DNA of 64,000 bases, from positions 12,166,561-12,230,560 of the forward strand of contig JAFMSR010000017.1 in the NCBI GenBank assembly GCA_022818135.1, written 5' to 3'. The stretch is from Saxidomus purpurata (lineage: Eukaryota > Mollusca > Bivalvia > Venerida > Veneridae). Positions 48,839 to 58,489 of this stretch are shown here, piece after piece. Under the pieces are notes generated by a model. It was given only the letters and a program-made list of their open reading frames with translations, made no database searches and was not told the DNA's origin. The translations under genes were made by a program, and so were the position numbers. The stretch's first letter is position 1. Each line of letters begins with the position of its first letter.

Positions 48839-49729
48839 TTAAATTGAAGCCTTCGTAGCATTGTTACGTACGTTTGGACTTTGAACCACCCATAGTGAAT
48901 GTTTTTTAAAACGCTCTCTTTTCACATCAGGTCCAATTATGAAATTGTTATGGACAACTACAACCTTTGAACGCTGGACCTCTGTAAAGTTGTTAAAATA
49001 TTGACGTCCAGAAGGAAAAAGAGACGTGTCTAATTCCTTTACTCGGAGTTGAGATGTGCGTATTCTTGAATGCGCTTTTGAATTAAAAGATTGCTGATTT
49101 AGGCTCACTCGTCCCGTAAGAGCAATATCCCACTCATTCATTAATGATAAAGTTGCAGCATTGCTTTTTGCGGCAATAAATCCAGTGCAGAAGTGGTGAA
49201 CATCATCCAGCTGAATCCATATATCGTAGTTACCCAGAAAGTGCTCGAATGGATTTTTCAACCAAACAGAGTCCATGTCGGCGTATAAAATATTTAAACT
49301 CTGATTTAAAAAATGGAAAATGTACTCCGGACGTGCCGAAATTAACACTTTAAAATCTTTGCTATCATATTTTGCAGCATTGCTAATAGAATTGCGCCAA
49401 CTTCGTTTGACAAACAAATACCGATAGTCCAAAGCCAGGGCTTCAAGTCTTTTGTAACTTCCCTCGTCTTCTGCGATGGCGATAATTTTATTGTACACAT
49501 GTAGCCTTTGGTAGAACTTATGCCAATTTTGAAAAAAGTCGAAAAACCCTTCATTCACAGTCAATAAAATTGTCCAGTTACTGTATTCCATGCTATTTTT
49601 CGTGTACATCACATTGCTTTTTCTGTTCTCATAAAAACGATTCACGGTTCGAAGTAAGCAAAAGGCACCGCCTACAACGACTAAGAATAAAACATATTTT
49701 TTTAACTTTGAAATACCCATGTTTTCCAA
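48839..49729 (-). CDS. GT77-type nucleotide-diphospho-sugar transferase, copy A
   Basis: A 296-residue single-exon ORF. The N terminus has a short cytoplasmic part and an uncleaved signal anchor (about residues 12-26, YVLFLVVVGGAFCLL), giving a type II Golgi membrane topology. The lumenal part has NWTILLTVNEGF (51-62), the metal-binding DMD in ILYADMDSVWL (147-157), CTGFIAAK (181-188) and VVVVHNNFIIG (256-266). These are the usual landmarks of the nucleotide-diphospho-sugar transferase family PF03407/GT77, which transfers sugars such as xylose or galactose. The acceptor cannot be told. Potential N-glycosylation sites are NWT, NQS, NFT and NAT. It differs from copy B at 13 residues, mostly in the C-terminal third. 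It lacks introns, so an old retrocopy origin for the family is possible. Confidence 0.85.
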   Translation of the reverse strand: MENMGISKLKKYVLFLVVVGGAFCLLRTVNRFYENRKSNVMYTKNSMEYSNWTILLTVNEGFFDFFQNWHKFYQRLHVYNKIIAIAEDEGSYKRLEALALDYRYLFVKRSWRNSISNAAKYDSKDFKVLISARPEYIFHFLNQSLNILYADMDSVWLKNPFEHFLGNYDIWIQLDDVHHFCTGFIAAKSNAATLSLMNEWDIALTGRVSLNQQSFNSKAHSRIRTSQLRVKELDTSLFPSGRQYFNNFTEVQRSKVVVVHNNFIIGPDVKRERFKKHSLWVVQSPNVRNNATKASI

Positions 49730-50449
49730 ACGAGAATAGAATGATTATCATTAAAATACACTGTCTTTAGGTTTGACGTTGAAGCCTTCTGCGTGATGAG
49801 AACATGATAGAATTAAGTAAATAAAATTGAAATTACATTTAAATTTGTAGTCCGGATCCACCTTTTGCAACGAGTATTAAACAGCAGCCTTCAGACTGAA
49901 TTTTGCAATGAATAGGGTGTCATTTTGCAACTGAAAGCCGGTATTGAATACAGAGGTTGTAAATACCTATTAATTATCAATGCAATGCTCTCTTTCAAAT
50001 GTTACTTGATAGATCTTAACAACTTGCGAGTTACAAAAACAGCACAAGAGTAAATGAATCACACTAGACAGCAGACGATTTTTCTCGTTTCTCATATTTT
50101 ATTTATTTGCATTCATGTTCTCCGTTTTTAGAAACATACTTCTTTTCACGCCTTATTTACAAAGTAAAATTTTGCATAAGGCCAGTAAAATGAATATGTC
50201 AGCACCCAATTAGACAGAGTCACAAAATTAATTGGTAATTTGATGCCATCAGCAGGTCTGGTTTGTATACACAAATTCCAGACATGATACTGATACATGT
50301 GTCAGAAAATGGAGGAAAATTATAACAACAGTTCAAAACACAATATGTGCATAAAGTAGATGAAGAACGAAGTTTATACAAAATGTGCATAAAAAAATAC
50401 ATGTATTAGAGTAAAAGGAGATTTTTGTGTTAATCTTAATGTTCTTGCC

Positions 50450-51158
50450 TTGGATAAATTGCGGTATGACCAACCCATGCAGCCGCCGCCGCAAAACTAC
50501 AAATTCCAGCATCCATTCACGAGCATCATAAATGCAAAACATCATAAGGAGTTATTGCGGTATGATCAACCCATGCAGCCGCCGCCGCAAAACTACAAAT
50601 TCCAGCATCCATTCACGAGCATCATAAATGCAAAACATCATAAGGAGTTATTGCGGTATGATCAACCCATGCAGCCGCCGCCGCCGCCGCCACCGCCGCC
50701 GCCACCGCAGATGGACGTCAAATTCCAGCATCCTTCACGTGCATCATATCTGGACCCACGTCTTGTGGTTAGTATTCAAAATTATTCCTTTGAGTATGTT
50801 TATATTTTTAACTGTTCAAAATAATAATAATAATGTCTTATTCTAATACGGCTATGCCTTTTAAAAAAAGAATATTTACATTTGTTGTCATTATTTTTTA
50901 ATTTCCATGTTATAATTGGTCTTTTTTACCCTTTTCTTTTTCTTTTAAAACTTTTCAGGTAAAACCTTTTTCGTGTCAGAACTGCTGCAGAGAGCCAAAG
51001 ATAAAATACAACCGACACCTGAAAGAATTATTTGGTTTTATAAAAGATGGCAACCTTTATACGGCGTTATACAAACGACTGTATTCACAAAAGTAGAATT
51101 AATGAAAGGAGTGCCTTTAAATCCAGAGAAAGATGATTTCCTGAATCCACCAAATTAA
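50450..51158 (+). pseudogene. packaging ATPase, 5' part (plus-strand copy)
   Basis: The first block (50,450-50,767) encodes repeated LRYDQPMQPPPQ-YKFQHPF units of 96 bp with a long proline run. It ends at the start of the Walker A region. A 191-bp intron-like gap (50,768-50,958, GTTAGT to TTTTCAG) follows, then the codons for GKT and a segment containing SELLQRAKDKIQPTPE, stopping at 51,156-51,158. One base is missing before the P-loop relative to the minus-strand copy, so the frame is broken. Everything after the segment ending DFLNPPN is absent, including the Walker B part. It is a truncated, inactive copy. Confidence 0.75.
50457..50690 (+). repeat. 96-bp in-frame tandem repeat in the ATPase N-terminal region
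   Basis: GCGGTATGA.CAACCCATGC begins at 50,461, 50,557 and 50,653. Each unit carries a Pro-rich linker and a decayed version of the HPFTSII segment that normally precedes Walker A. The third unit has an expanded CCG/CCA run. The minus-strand copy (55,890-56,150) has the same units. Confidence 0.85.
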
Positions 51159-51397
51159 TATAATTCAGTATAATTACTTTTTAAATGTTTTTATTTTATA
51201 AAAAAACTTATTTATATTTAGAAAAATAAAACACTTGTTTAAAAAATACTTGTTTAAAAAAAAAACATTTTTATTTTTTTTCGTATTGTTGAATATTTCA
51301 GACACTATAAGCTGTGAGGTGTATAGTGAAACGCCATCATACTTTGAAGTAAAAAAAAGAGAGAGACATTGTGTTGGAATAGAGAGATAAACAAAAA

Positions 51398-51924
51398 ATG
51401 AATACATCGGAGCTTCAATGTTGCATCAGTTGTGACCCGGTTCTGAGTGGAAATGTTCTAGATGTATATGCTCAATTAATGAATGGATCAATTACAACTG
51501 AGACTTTCTAAATTACCGGCTGCTTTCGTCGCTAATACTGACATTCATAATAAAGAAGGTAGACATTGGTGCACTTTTTATATAGACAGTAATGGAAGAG
51601 TTCTTTGATTCTTATGGTAAAAGCCCGATCTACAATTCACCCTACTTTGAAACCTGGATAAAAGACAATGCATTAAGCATGAGATACAATGATGTGCAAA
51701 TGCAAAGCCATTATTCAAATGTGTGTGGTTTATATTGTTTGTTATATCTTCGTCATTAGTTTACTGGTATGCCACTCAAGGACATGCAAAACTTTTTCAG
51801 TGTATTCAATTTTACTGTAAATGATTCTTATCTATTTAATTATATGTCACATATATATTCTGATTGTGTGAAGAATGAATGTGTGTATAACCAGCTGTGT
51901 AAACCATTAATAAAAATGAATTAA
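51398..51924 (+). pseudogene. adenain-like cysteine protease (Polinton PRO), broken
   Basis: The family matures capsid proteins in Polintons, adintoviruses and adenoviruses. The catalytic His is seen in GRHWCTFY and the catalytic Cys in SNVCGLYC, with DSYGKSPIYN between, in the order expected for this C5/Ulp1-like fold. The frame is broken at three places: a shift near 51,507, a second near 51,607, and a TAG at 51,757-51,759 shortly after the catalytic Cys. It lies 240 bp downstream of the ATPase fragment on the same strand. The breaks show that it is no longer functional here. Confidence 0.8.
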
Positions 51925-52123
51925 ACATTTTCTGTATGTTTTTTGTTGAAAATAAATATCATTTTAAATCATTTAGTCAATAAGTGTGACTGGTACCTTT
52001 TTAGATAAAAAGACTATATTTGCTCTGTAAAAAAATATTTTGCGGTGAAACCTTCACCAGTCAGCATGAATGTTTCAAATAATGTTGCTGTTACAGGAGC
52101 TTGTTACAAAAATTATATTTATT

Positions 52124-52408
52124 ATGAAGAAAGACTGTCCACCTTTTTTATGTTGGCCGCGACAGATATGGCCAACAAGGGAAGATTTAGCATTTGCTGG
52201 ACTTTTTTATACGGGACAAAGTGATTTAGTTAAATGTTTTATGTGTGGTGTGGAACTATGTCAGTGTAACTGTACGGATAGTGCGATACATGAGCATAGA
52301 AAATGGTCACCTGACTGTGTTCACTTGAAAATGATTGGACAGTCATTTAAAAATAAGGACCTATTTGATGAAACATCATTTTCAAATAATATAGGCTTTA
52401 GTTTTTAA
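52124..52408 (+). CDS. BIR-domain (inhibitor-of-apoptosis-like) small protein
   Basis: An intact frame of 95 residues. The start MKKDC was preferred over an upstream in-frame start at 52,070 because the BIR region begins just after it. The BIR signature is visible: IWPTREDLAFAGLFYTG, then zinc ligands Cys-x2-Cys in VKCFMCG, His in EHRKWSPDC and Cys six residues on. BIR domains bind caspases or IAP-antagonist peptides and block apoptosis, and some large DNA viruses of invertebrates carry them. The conserved Trp after the CxxC pair appears replaced (ELCQCNC). There is no RING domain. It sits between Polinton protease and small ORFs on the same strand, so it looks like element cargo, though a host gene fragment is possible. 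Confidence 0.75.
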   Translation: MKKDCPPFLCWPRQIWPTREDLAFAGLFYTGQSDLVKCFMCGVELCQCNCTDSAIHEHRKWSPDCVHLKMIGQSFKNKDLFDETSFSNNIGFSF

Positions 52409-52456
52409 ACAGATGTACCGCATTTAAAAGAGAAAGCTTGAAGGACAAAAAATAGC

Positions 52457-52855
52457 ATGGATAAAAATGATGTGGGTTTACTCGATTCATACTTTGACTT
52501 CTTTTATGCGCAGGAAATTTCAAAGCATATGTACACTGTTGTTAAAAGCAATTGTGTTGGTTGTCAAGATGGACTGTTATCACACAGGGACCACTCCTGC
52601 TTAACTGAATCGAAAATGAAGTTGTTGGAATTATATATAGATGAAATATTAAAATTAATTAATGAAGAGGACATTATTTGCCGTTGGAATCAGAATGCGA
52701 TGTGTTTGAATATTTCACCAGAGCTCATAGCCATGTATCAGTTGAGAGTTAAATGTGCAGACTGGCATGCCACTGTAATGAAAAGTTCTTACTGGAAACA
52801 AAAAATGATAAAAATGACAACTGATATCATCAATCTAGAAAAGAAGTTTGTGTAA
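52457..52855 (+). CDS. 132-residue ORF of unknown function, CxxC...H...C motif
   Basis: An intact frame, 48 bp after the BIR ORF on the same strand. A probable zinc-binding motif NCVGCQDGLLSHRDHSC lies near residue 32. The rest is helical-looking and charged (LLELYIDEILKLINEEDI). Similar short Cys/His proteins are, to my recollection, carried by Polinton-like elements, but I cannot name a family. Confidence 0.55.
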   Translation: MDKNDVGLLDSYFDFFYAQEISKHMYTVVKSNCVGCQDGLLSHRDHSCLTESKMKLLELYIDEILKLINEEDIICRWNQNAMCLNISPELIAMYQLRVKCADWHATVMKSSYWKQKMIKMTTDIINLEKKFV

Positions 52856-53488
52856 TGTGTGAAAAGGAAGGAAGTGCTTAGTTTACCTTAAAAACAGAAA
52901 TTGAAATACTACCCAAAAGGACTATTCAGAGTATATACTTTGTATATTTTATTGTACAAGGTCCCAAATGTTACTTCACAAGGACCCTAAATTAATGTTT
53001 ACTAGCTACCTCTTTCTGTTAAATAGTTAGACAAGTGTTTATACATATATTTATATTTTTACTCGGGAAAAAGTGGAATAATTGAATAAATAACTGTTTC
53101 AATTAAACAGAATGTAAGTACAAAGTTGTTGAGAATTTGTGTTTTTACATGTATCTTTCTATATATGCTATATAATTAAAACAATGGAGACAGAAAAAGA
53201 AAGTTGCGTTGTTTTTTACCTCATTTTTAATAATTCCCAAAGTGAAGACTGTATCTACTGCATTGTTGAGTCCCTCCGGATCAATTTAATAAGAAACACT
53301 TAGGTTTTCTAAAGACAGTTTTATTTGCATACAATTGTTGTACTATCAGTTGCAAGAAAAATGAATATAATTTATAGAAATTTATAGAAATTTATACAGT
53401 TAACATTCAGTTTTTTCTCATTTCAGTTTTATATAAAATATACTTCATAAGTTCTAGCACAAGTTTGAAAACCCATAACACTGTTAGA

Positions 53489-53534
53489 TTAATTGGTTTG
53501 TCTTTCATCTCTCTTGCATTGACTTGTCTCGTCG

Positions 53535-53580
<46 letters not shown>

Positions 53581-53872
53581 AATCACTAACATCTTCATTA
53601 CTGACATCTTCTTCATCACTGGCATCTTCATCGTCACTATTGTTTTGTTTTTCTTCATGTTCTATAATATCTTCAAAATGATGTTTATATTTTCTCAGTG
53701 TTAGACGAATGGCTTTCTCGAGCTTGAAATCCTCTTCCATGTAATTCTGAATAGTTCTCATGATTTTATTGTGAAGATATCCACCTCTCAGCTTAAAAAC
53801 GTAAGACAGAATTCTGCCATATTGAAGCATAAACACTTGCAGATCATCCTCTTGCAGTTTTTTATCAGCCAT
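53489..53872 (-). CDS. 127-residue acidic ORF of unknown function
   Basis: The N-terminal 80 residues are mixed and probably helical (MQYGRIL-type: QVFMLQYGRILSYVFKLRGG). The C-terminal part is strongly acidic, with a run of about 16 Asp encoded by the (CAT)n microsatellite at 53,535-53,580, and ends in basic CKRDERQTN. It lies on the same strand as, and downstream of, the minus-strand ATPase copy. It may be an element gene; no homology is recognised. Confidence 0.5.
53535..53580. repeat. (CAT)n microsatellite
   Basis: About fifteen tandem trinucleotides, in frame with Asp codons of the minus-strand acidic ORF. A length change in units of three would not break that frame. Confidence 0.95.
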
Positions 53873-53879
53873 TTATTGG

Positions 53880-54126
53880 GCTTCCGCTTCAGCAAGTCCT
53901 TGATTTTCATACTTTTCTACTTTTTCTTGCCACTGTTTTTAATTAGATTTCTTGGACCTCTTTACTAAGTCCTTATAAACCTCATCTTCATGATCTGTCT
54001 TCTCAAAGAAGATGTCACTCTCCTCCGAGTCATAAATGTCATATTTCATCTTTTTATTTAAAACGCTCTCTTTCTCCGAAAATTTCAGCTTCAGCAAATT
54101 CTCGGGACACCAACTCTTTACATGAT
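53880..54126 (-). pseudogene. decayed coding remnant downstream of the ATPase
   Basis: The minus strand has mostly open stretches rich in Glu and Lys (for example DSEESDIFFEKTDHEDEVYK) interrupted by stop codons. It lies between the ATPase 3' part and the acidic ORF and runs up to 8 bp before the latter's start. It may be the remains of another element gene. Confidence 0.35.
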
Positions 54127-56208
54127 TTATAAGGTCGTGTAAGTTTTCAAAACCAATCCACAGTCAAAACGTGATGACCACTTATCCATTCTTTCGTGCA
54201 CAGTTAATTTATCAGCTTCGAGTTGCTCAGGCTCATGTCCCAATTTCGACTGGAGTGTAGGAAGGCTACATTCAATGTGATCAGAACCCAGTAAACATGG
54301 TTCTTTCACAGGATGTTTGTCTTGTGAGGTCCTGTTTAATATACCCAAGATATCAATGCGCATGCGCATATTTTCTGGAGTGTTTGGTTTTAAATCCACA
54401 AGCAAATAAGCATACGGTTGACTAACTGCCTCATCAAAATGTAATGCGGATTAGATGGATACATTTGTCGGGCCAGCGTCATAATAGGCTGTTTATCGGC
54501 TGGATTGTTAAACAGGACAAGATAATGACAATTTCTCCTCTGAGTAGGATCTTTACTAAAGTATAAATTCTGATTCAAGGCAATCACTGACAAGTTTCTG
54601 TGATGGCTTCCTTCAGTGAAAAGGTCTGTGACACGTTGATCTTTTGCAGCCTCTACTGACATGTCGTCCAAAATAATGACGTTCCGCACTTGTGGATTCA
54701 TGAAATCATCTGTCTCTAGATTTAAAGGCACCCCCTTCATGAATGCTACTTTTTAGGATACAGTCTTTTGTATAACGTTGTATAAAGGTTGCCATCTTTT
54801 ATAAAGCCAAATAATAATTTTTTCAGGTGTCGGTTGTATTTTATCTTTGGCTCTCTGCAGTAGTTCTGACACGAAATAGGTTTTACCTGAAAAGTTTTAA
54901 AAGAGAAAACAAGAGCTGTCCCTCACAAGTGACAAATGCCCCGAAAGAGGTGTCTCACAGTCTGTGTCCTCTCCATGTGCTCAACAATTGTGCCATGCAA
55001 TTTTAAAATCCTTCCATGCATGACAGAGTTACCATGCATACAGTATTCCATTACCTATAAACTCTAAGTGTGACCTTGACCTTTGAGGTAGGGACGTGGT
55101 TCTTACATGCGACACATTGTTCTGATGTGCTGAACATTTGTGCAAAATTATTCTAAAATCAATTAATGCATGAAAAAGTTACAGTCCGGACACAAATGTA
55201 TGCATATATAAGGATTCCATTATCTATGAACTCTAAGTGTGACCTTGACCTTTGAGGTAGGGACGTGGGTCTTGCACGCGACACGTCGGCTTGCTGTTCT
55301 GAACATTTGTGCCAAGTTATTTTAAAATCAATCAATACATGACAAAGTTATAGTCCGGACACGAATATGTGCATATATAGAGGATTCCATTACTTTCAAA
55401 CTCTAAGTGTGACCTTGACCTTTGAGGTAGGAACGTGGTTCTTCCACGCGACATATCGTCTTGATGTGCTGAACATTTGTGCCAAGTTATTTCAAAATCT
55501 ATCAATGCATGACAAAGCCCGGACACGAAAAAATGTAAGGGCGGACGCACAGATAGACGGATGGACGGACGGACAGACAGACAGACGGACGGACGGTGTG
55601 ATTTTAATATGCCACCCATCGGAGGCATAAAAAGGGTACAAAGACTAATTATAACATGAAATTAAAAAATAATGACAACAAATGTAAAAAGAAATTTTTT
55701 AAAGCATAGCCTTATTGAAATAAGACATCATTATTATTATTTTGAACAGTTAAAAATATTATCATAATCAAAAGAATAATTTTGAATACTAACCACAAGA
55801 CGTGGATCCAGATATAATGCACGTGAAGGGTTGCTGGAATTTGAAGTCCATCTGAGGCGGCAACGGCGCCGGCGGCGGTTGCATGGGTTAATCATACCGC
55901 AATAACTCCTTATGATGATTTGCATTAATGATGCTCGTGAAGGGATGCTGGAATGTGTAGTCCTGCGGCGGCGGCTGCATGGGTTGATCATACCGCAATA
56001 ACTCCCTATGATGTTTTGCATTTATGATGCTCTTGAAGGGATACTGGAATTTATAGTCCTGCTGCTTCTGCGGCGGCGGAAGCGGCTCCGGCTGCATGGG
56101 TTGAGCATACCAAAATAACTCCCTATGATGTTTTGTCTTTATACGTCTGTTTAAATCATGTGCCCGAGTGTAGTTTTTTTTCACATGAATTGCACACTGA
56201 TATTTCAT
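54127..56208 (-). pseudogene. packaging ATPase, more complete minus-strand copy, broken
   Basis: Exon-like block 1 (56,208-55,794) has a degenerate C2H2-like start (YTRAHDLNRRI), Pro-rich 96-bp repeats and HPF/PFTCIISG leading into GSTSCG. An intron-like gap follows (55,793-54,887), and the P-loop is completed by GKT after it. Further on are NVIILDDMSVEAAKDQRVTD (Walker B-like ILDD), LFTEGSHHRNLSVIALNQN and NCHYLVLFNNPADKQP, hallmarks of Polinton/adintovirus FtsK/HerA packaging ATPases that pump DNA into capsids. There is a premature TAA at 54,753-54,755 and a frameshift near 54,440. The remaining frame continues to 54,127 through VDLKPNTPENMRMRIDI. Inactive as it stands. Confidence 0.8.
54905..55633. 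mobile_element. dispersed repeat inserted in the ATPase intron
   Basis: The segment is bounded by ACAAGAGCTGTCCCTCACAA on one side and GCCACCCATCGGAGGCATAAA on the other. Inside are three to four diverged ~180-bp units with TAAGTGTGACCTTGACC, TTTGAGGTAGG.ACGTGG and ATTTGTGCCAAGTTATTTTA, then a GGACGGACAGACAGAC run. It is absent from the 191-bp plus-strand intron, so it inserted after the two ATPase copies separated. Confidence 0.8.
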
Positions 56209-56219
56209 TTTTGTGTTTA

Positions 56220-56850
56220 AAGAATGTTATCTTCTCAAGCTCCAGATGAAGAATGAACAGAATCAAATAGATTCACTGACTTATATCAATATTTAAGTCC
56301 TAAAACTATACAACCATACATCTGTGTTAAACAAATGCTTGGATAAATTATATATAAAGTAATTCTACACCGGTATTTTATACATGTCGCTACTTATTTA
56401 CAAATTAGGTCACATATTCGCTTTACATCATATCTGGCTTTTGAAAGTAAGTCAAGCAAATATGACTTTACTATTTATGATGGCTCATTTATCACGGGTT
56501 TAAATTATTTATCTCTTTGTATATATGAATCATTAGAGAAATAGGGATCCCATTTTTACATGTAAATGCAAGGATTTTGCACATTTATTCAACTTCACCA
56601 TATTTAGAACAGCGGGGTAATAATCCTCCAAGGGGTAAAACTCTAGCGGGCTTATACGCGCATGTGGATTATGTCCCTTGAAAAAAGGGTGAAGCTGTAT
56701 ATCTTTATTATGTATCTTAAAAACTATGTGCGTGAAAACCAATACCACTGGAATATTATATGACACAACATGAAGAAAGTGTTTAATTAATTGTTTAGTT
56801 TATACCGACGGTCGTCTTCGTAACGAGAAAGACATTTGATTTACATAAAT
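56220..56850. other. no gene recognised
   Basis: AT-rich spacer between the Polinton-like fragment and the glycosyltransferase relic. Open frames are at most 77 codons, without motifs. Confidence 0.4.
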
Positions 56851-56855
56851 TCTAG

Positions 56856-57016
56856 CATGGATTATAGTAACTGGACACTTTTTTATTGTAAATGAAGGCA
56901 TTTTTTACGTTTGTTCAAAGGCTACATTTGTTCAATAAAATAATCGTCATCACAGAAGACAAGGGAAGTTACAAAGGACTCAAAACCCTGGCTTTTGACT
57001 ATTTGTTTGTGAAAAT
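56856..57016 (+). pseudogene. glycosyltransferase (GT77-type) pseudogene fragment
   Basis: The plus strand matches residues of about 48-112 of the two intact copies, with stops and frame changes: YSNWT, then RLHLFNKIIVITEDKGSYKG, then LAFDYLFVK. The anchor, the DxD region and the C terminus are missing. It lies between the intact copies and in opposite orientation, so at least three family members existed in this cluster. Confidence 0.75.
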
Positions 57017-57019
57017 AAT

Positions 57020-57770
57020 TTTAGCACAGTTCTTTAAGAAGGTAACAAAATGGCGGAATAAGCCAGAAACTTTGACATTGTTTATGTTCTTTGTTTCAAT
57101 TAACAGTACTTCAAGAAATCAGATACTGAGCAAGTTTTTAATCTGCTGATAAGTTTCCTGAAAACCGGAACTCTCAGACAATCGAAATTTTTCCCATGTC
57201 CGGACAGGGTTCGGTTTTCTAGGCGATGACTGTAGTACGTTAGTCGGTTATATTGACACATATAAGATTTATAATGTCTTTACTCGCCGGGGCGTAGCTC
57301 GGCAAAAACGATTAGTAGGCACATGTGTTATAGGGGGTTTGACGCCATGTTTCTCCCCCTGCTTCCCCCAAGAGATTCTATATCCTTAAGCTATTCTGAC
57401 GACAAAAATAAAGACAATAATTACTGTAGTCTCTATCACGGTAAAAACTACTTTCTTTACATGCATGGGCTAATAAAACATCCCAATCAACAAAAAATAA
57501 AACCGCAATGAATTCAAAATATGCATGGGAGTCATACTGGGGTATTGCCAAGTTCACCAGGGGAGAAATCTCACGGTCGGCCGGGACTCTAAACAACAAC
57601 TGCCATCAAATATAAAACCTTAATATCTTGTAAACTTATAACCTAATAAGTATCTATGAAGGCATAAAAGGTATTTAATTCTATCTGTGTCATACTGATG
57701 TTTTCAAATGTTACAAACTAAAGTACTACATGCGTGTACAAATGTAATTAAAATTGTAATTACATGTTTA
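57020..57770. other. no gene recognised
   Basis: AT-rich spacer between the glycosyltransferase relic and a SINE. No supported feature. Confidence 0.4.
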
Positions 57771-57779
57771 TATTACAGT

Positions 57780-58030
57780 CTCCCTTGGTCTAGTGGTTAA
57801 GGCATCCGTCTTGGGAGCGGGAGGTCGAAGGTTCGAATCCCAGCAGGGGTGCGTTCTGATATGGCCGGTTGGTGAGCCGCCAGTTAGTTAAATAATGGTT
57901 ACCGTATGCCCACCTGCCTGGTGCCTGGCAGGATTCGGGATGTACATGTGCTCAAAAAGAAGGTGTCTCATAAGTCAGAAATGGCTGGCCCTTTAAATAG
58001 GGGTGACACTATAATAAACAAACACTTTAC
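57780..58030 (+). mobile_element. tRNA-headed SINE (third type)
   Basis: The head is GGTCTAGTGGTTAAGGCATC with GAAGGTTCGAATCCCAGC, an A-box and B-box at tRNA spacing and a TTGGGA loop (Pro-like). The body has TGAGCCGCCAGTTAG, GGATGTACATGTGCTC and GGTGTCTCATAAGTC, and the end is GGTGACACTATAATAAACAA. The acceptor stem pairs poorly, arguing against a functional tRNA. Confidence 0.7.
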
Positions 58031-58165
58031 CTTGCCTTTTTATATACGAAAAGATGAAAGACAAGTACAAATAAGCCAGACGGGCAGTTTATCGCGATAG
58101 AAAGCGATATATCACTGGTAATCAGATATGAAATATAGAGGATAATTGTTGGTTTCGGTGGAAGA

Positions 58166-58274
58166 TCACGTTATAATTTCACCGAGTGGGCACCAAAAGT
58201 GATATTTTCACGAGTGGCGCAGCCACGAGTGAAAATAACAACTTTTGGTGTTCACGAGTGAAATTAACGTGATA
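58166..58274. repeat. fold-back hairpin
   Basis: The arms TCACGTTATAATTTCAC and GTGAAATTAACGTGA enclose a second pair, CACCAAAAGT/ACTTTTGGTG, and TTTTCACGAGTGG/CCACGAGTGAAAA around the apex CGCAG. This is a compact inverted-repeat element without coding capacity. Confidence 0.8.
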
Positions 58275-58489
58275 TTACACAGATACCAACGCAAATATCG
58301 TCATTTAAACGACGTCATCGTCGCATGGTTTCCAGCATTAATTACGCTCCGTATACTTTTTGACGTAAATCCGGGCTAAAGATTGCAAAAACAGTGAAAA
58401 TGAAAATGGTAATCCACTGTTTCAAAACTATGGATTATCACTTTTATTTCACTGAGAAAACTCTATAATTCACTGGAAAACATAAAATA

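Larger units (their letters stand above)
47200..50165. repeat. duplicon A (glycosyltransferase-bearing segmental duplication)
   Basis: Except for the inserted element at 47,324-48,268, this aligns with 61,665-63,550. The left flank has TCCGGAATTTCGCTAT and CTTACAGTATAAGAA, then TTCTTGGAGCA.ATCCCGGCGG, the whole glycosyltransferase ORF, and the upstream flank to CATACTTCTTTTCAC. Orientation is the same in both copies, which lie about 13.4 kb apart. Confidence 0.9.
50440..56210. mobile_element. rearranged Polinton/adintovirus-like fragment
   Basis: A cluster holding FtsK/HerA-type packaging ATPase fragments in two opposite orientations, an adenain-like cysteine protease, a BIR-domain ORF and two small ORFs. 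ATPase plus adenain-like protease is the known morphogenesis pair of Polintons/Mavericks and adintoviruses. DNA polymerase B, integrase and capsid genes were not recognised anywhere in the window, and no long terminal inverted repeats were found. The two inverted ATPase pieces at the edges suggest an internal rearrangement or two insertions. Confidence 0.75.

Noticed and set aside
57780..57850. tRNA-Pro-like gene
   Set aside because: Acceptor stem ends do not match and the sequence continues into a SINE body.
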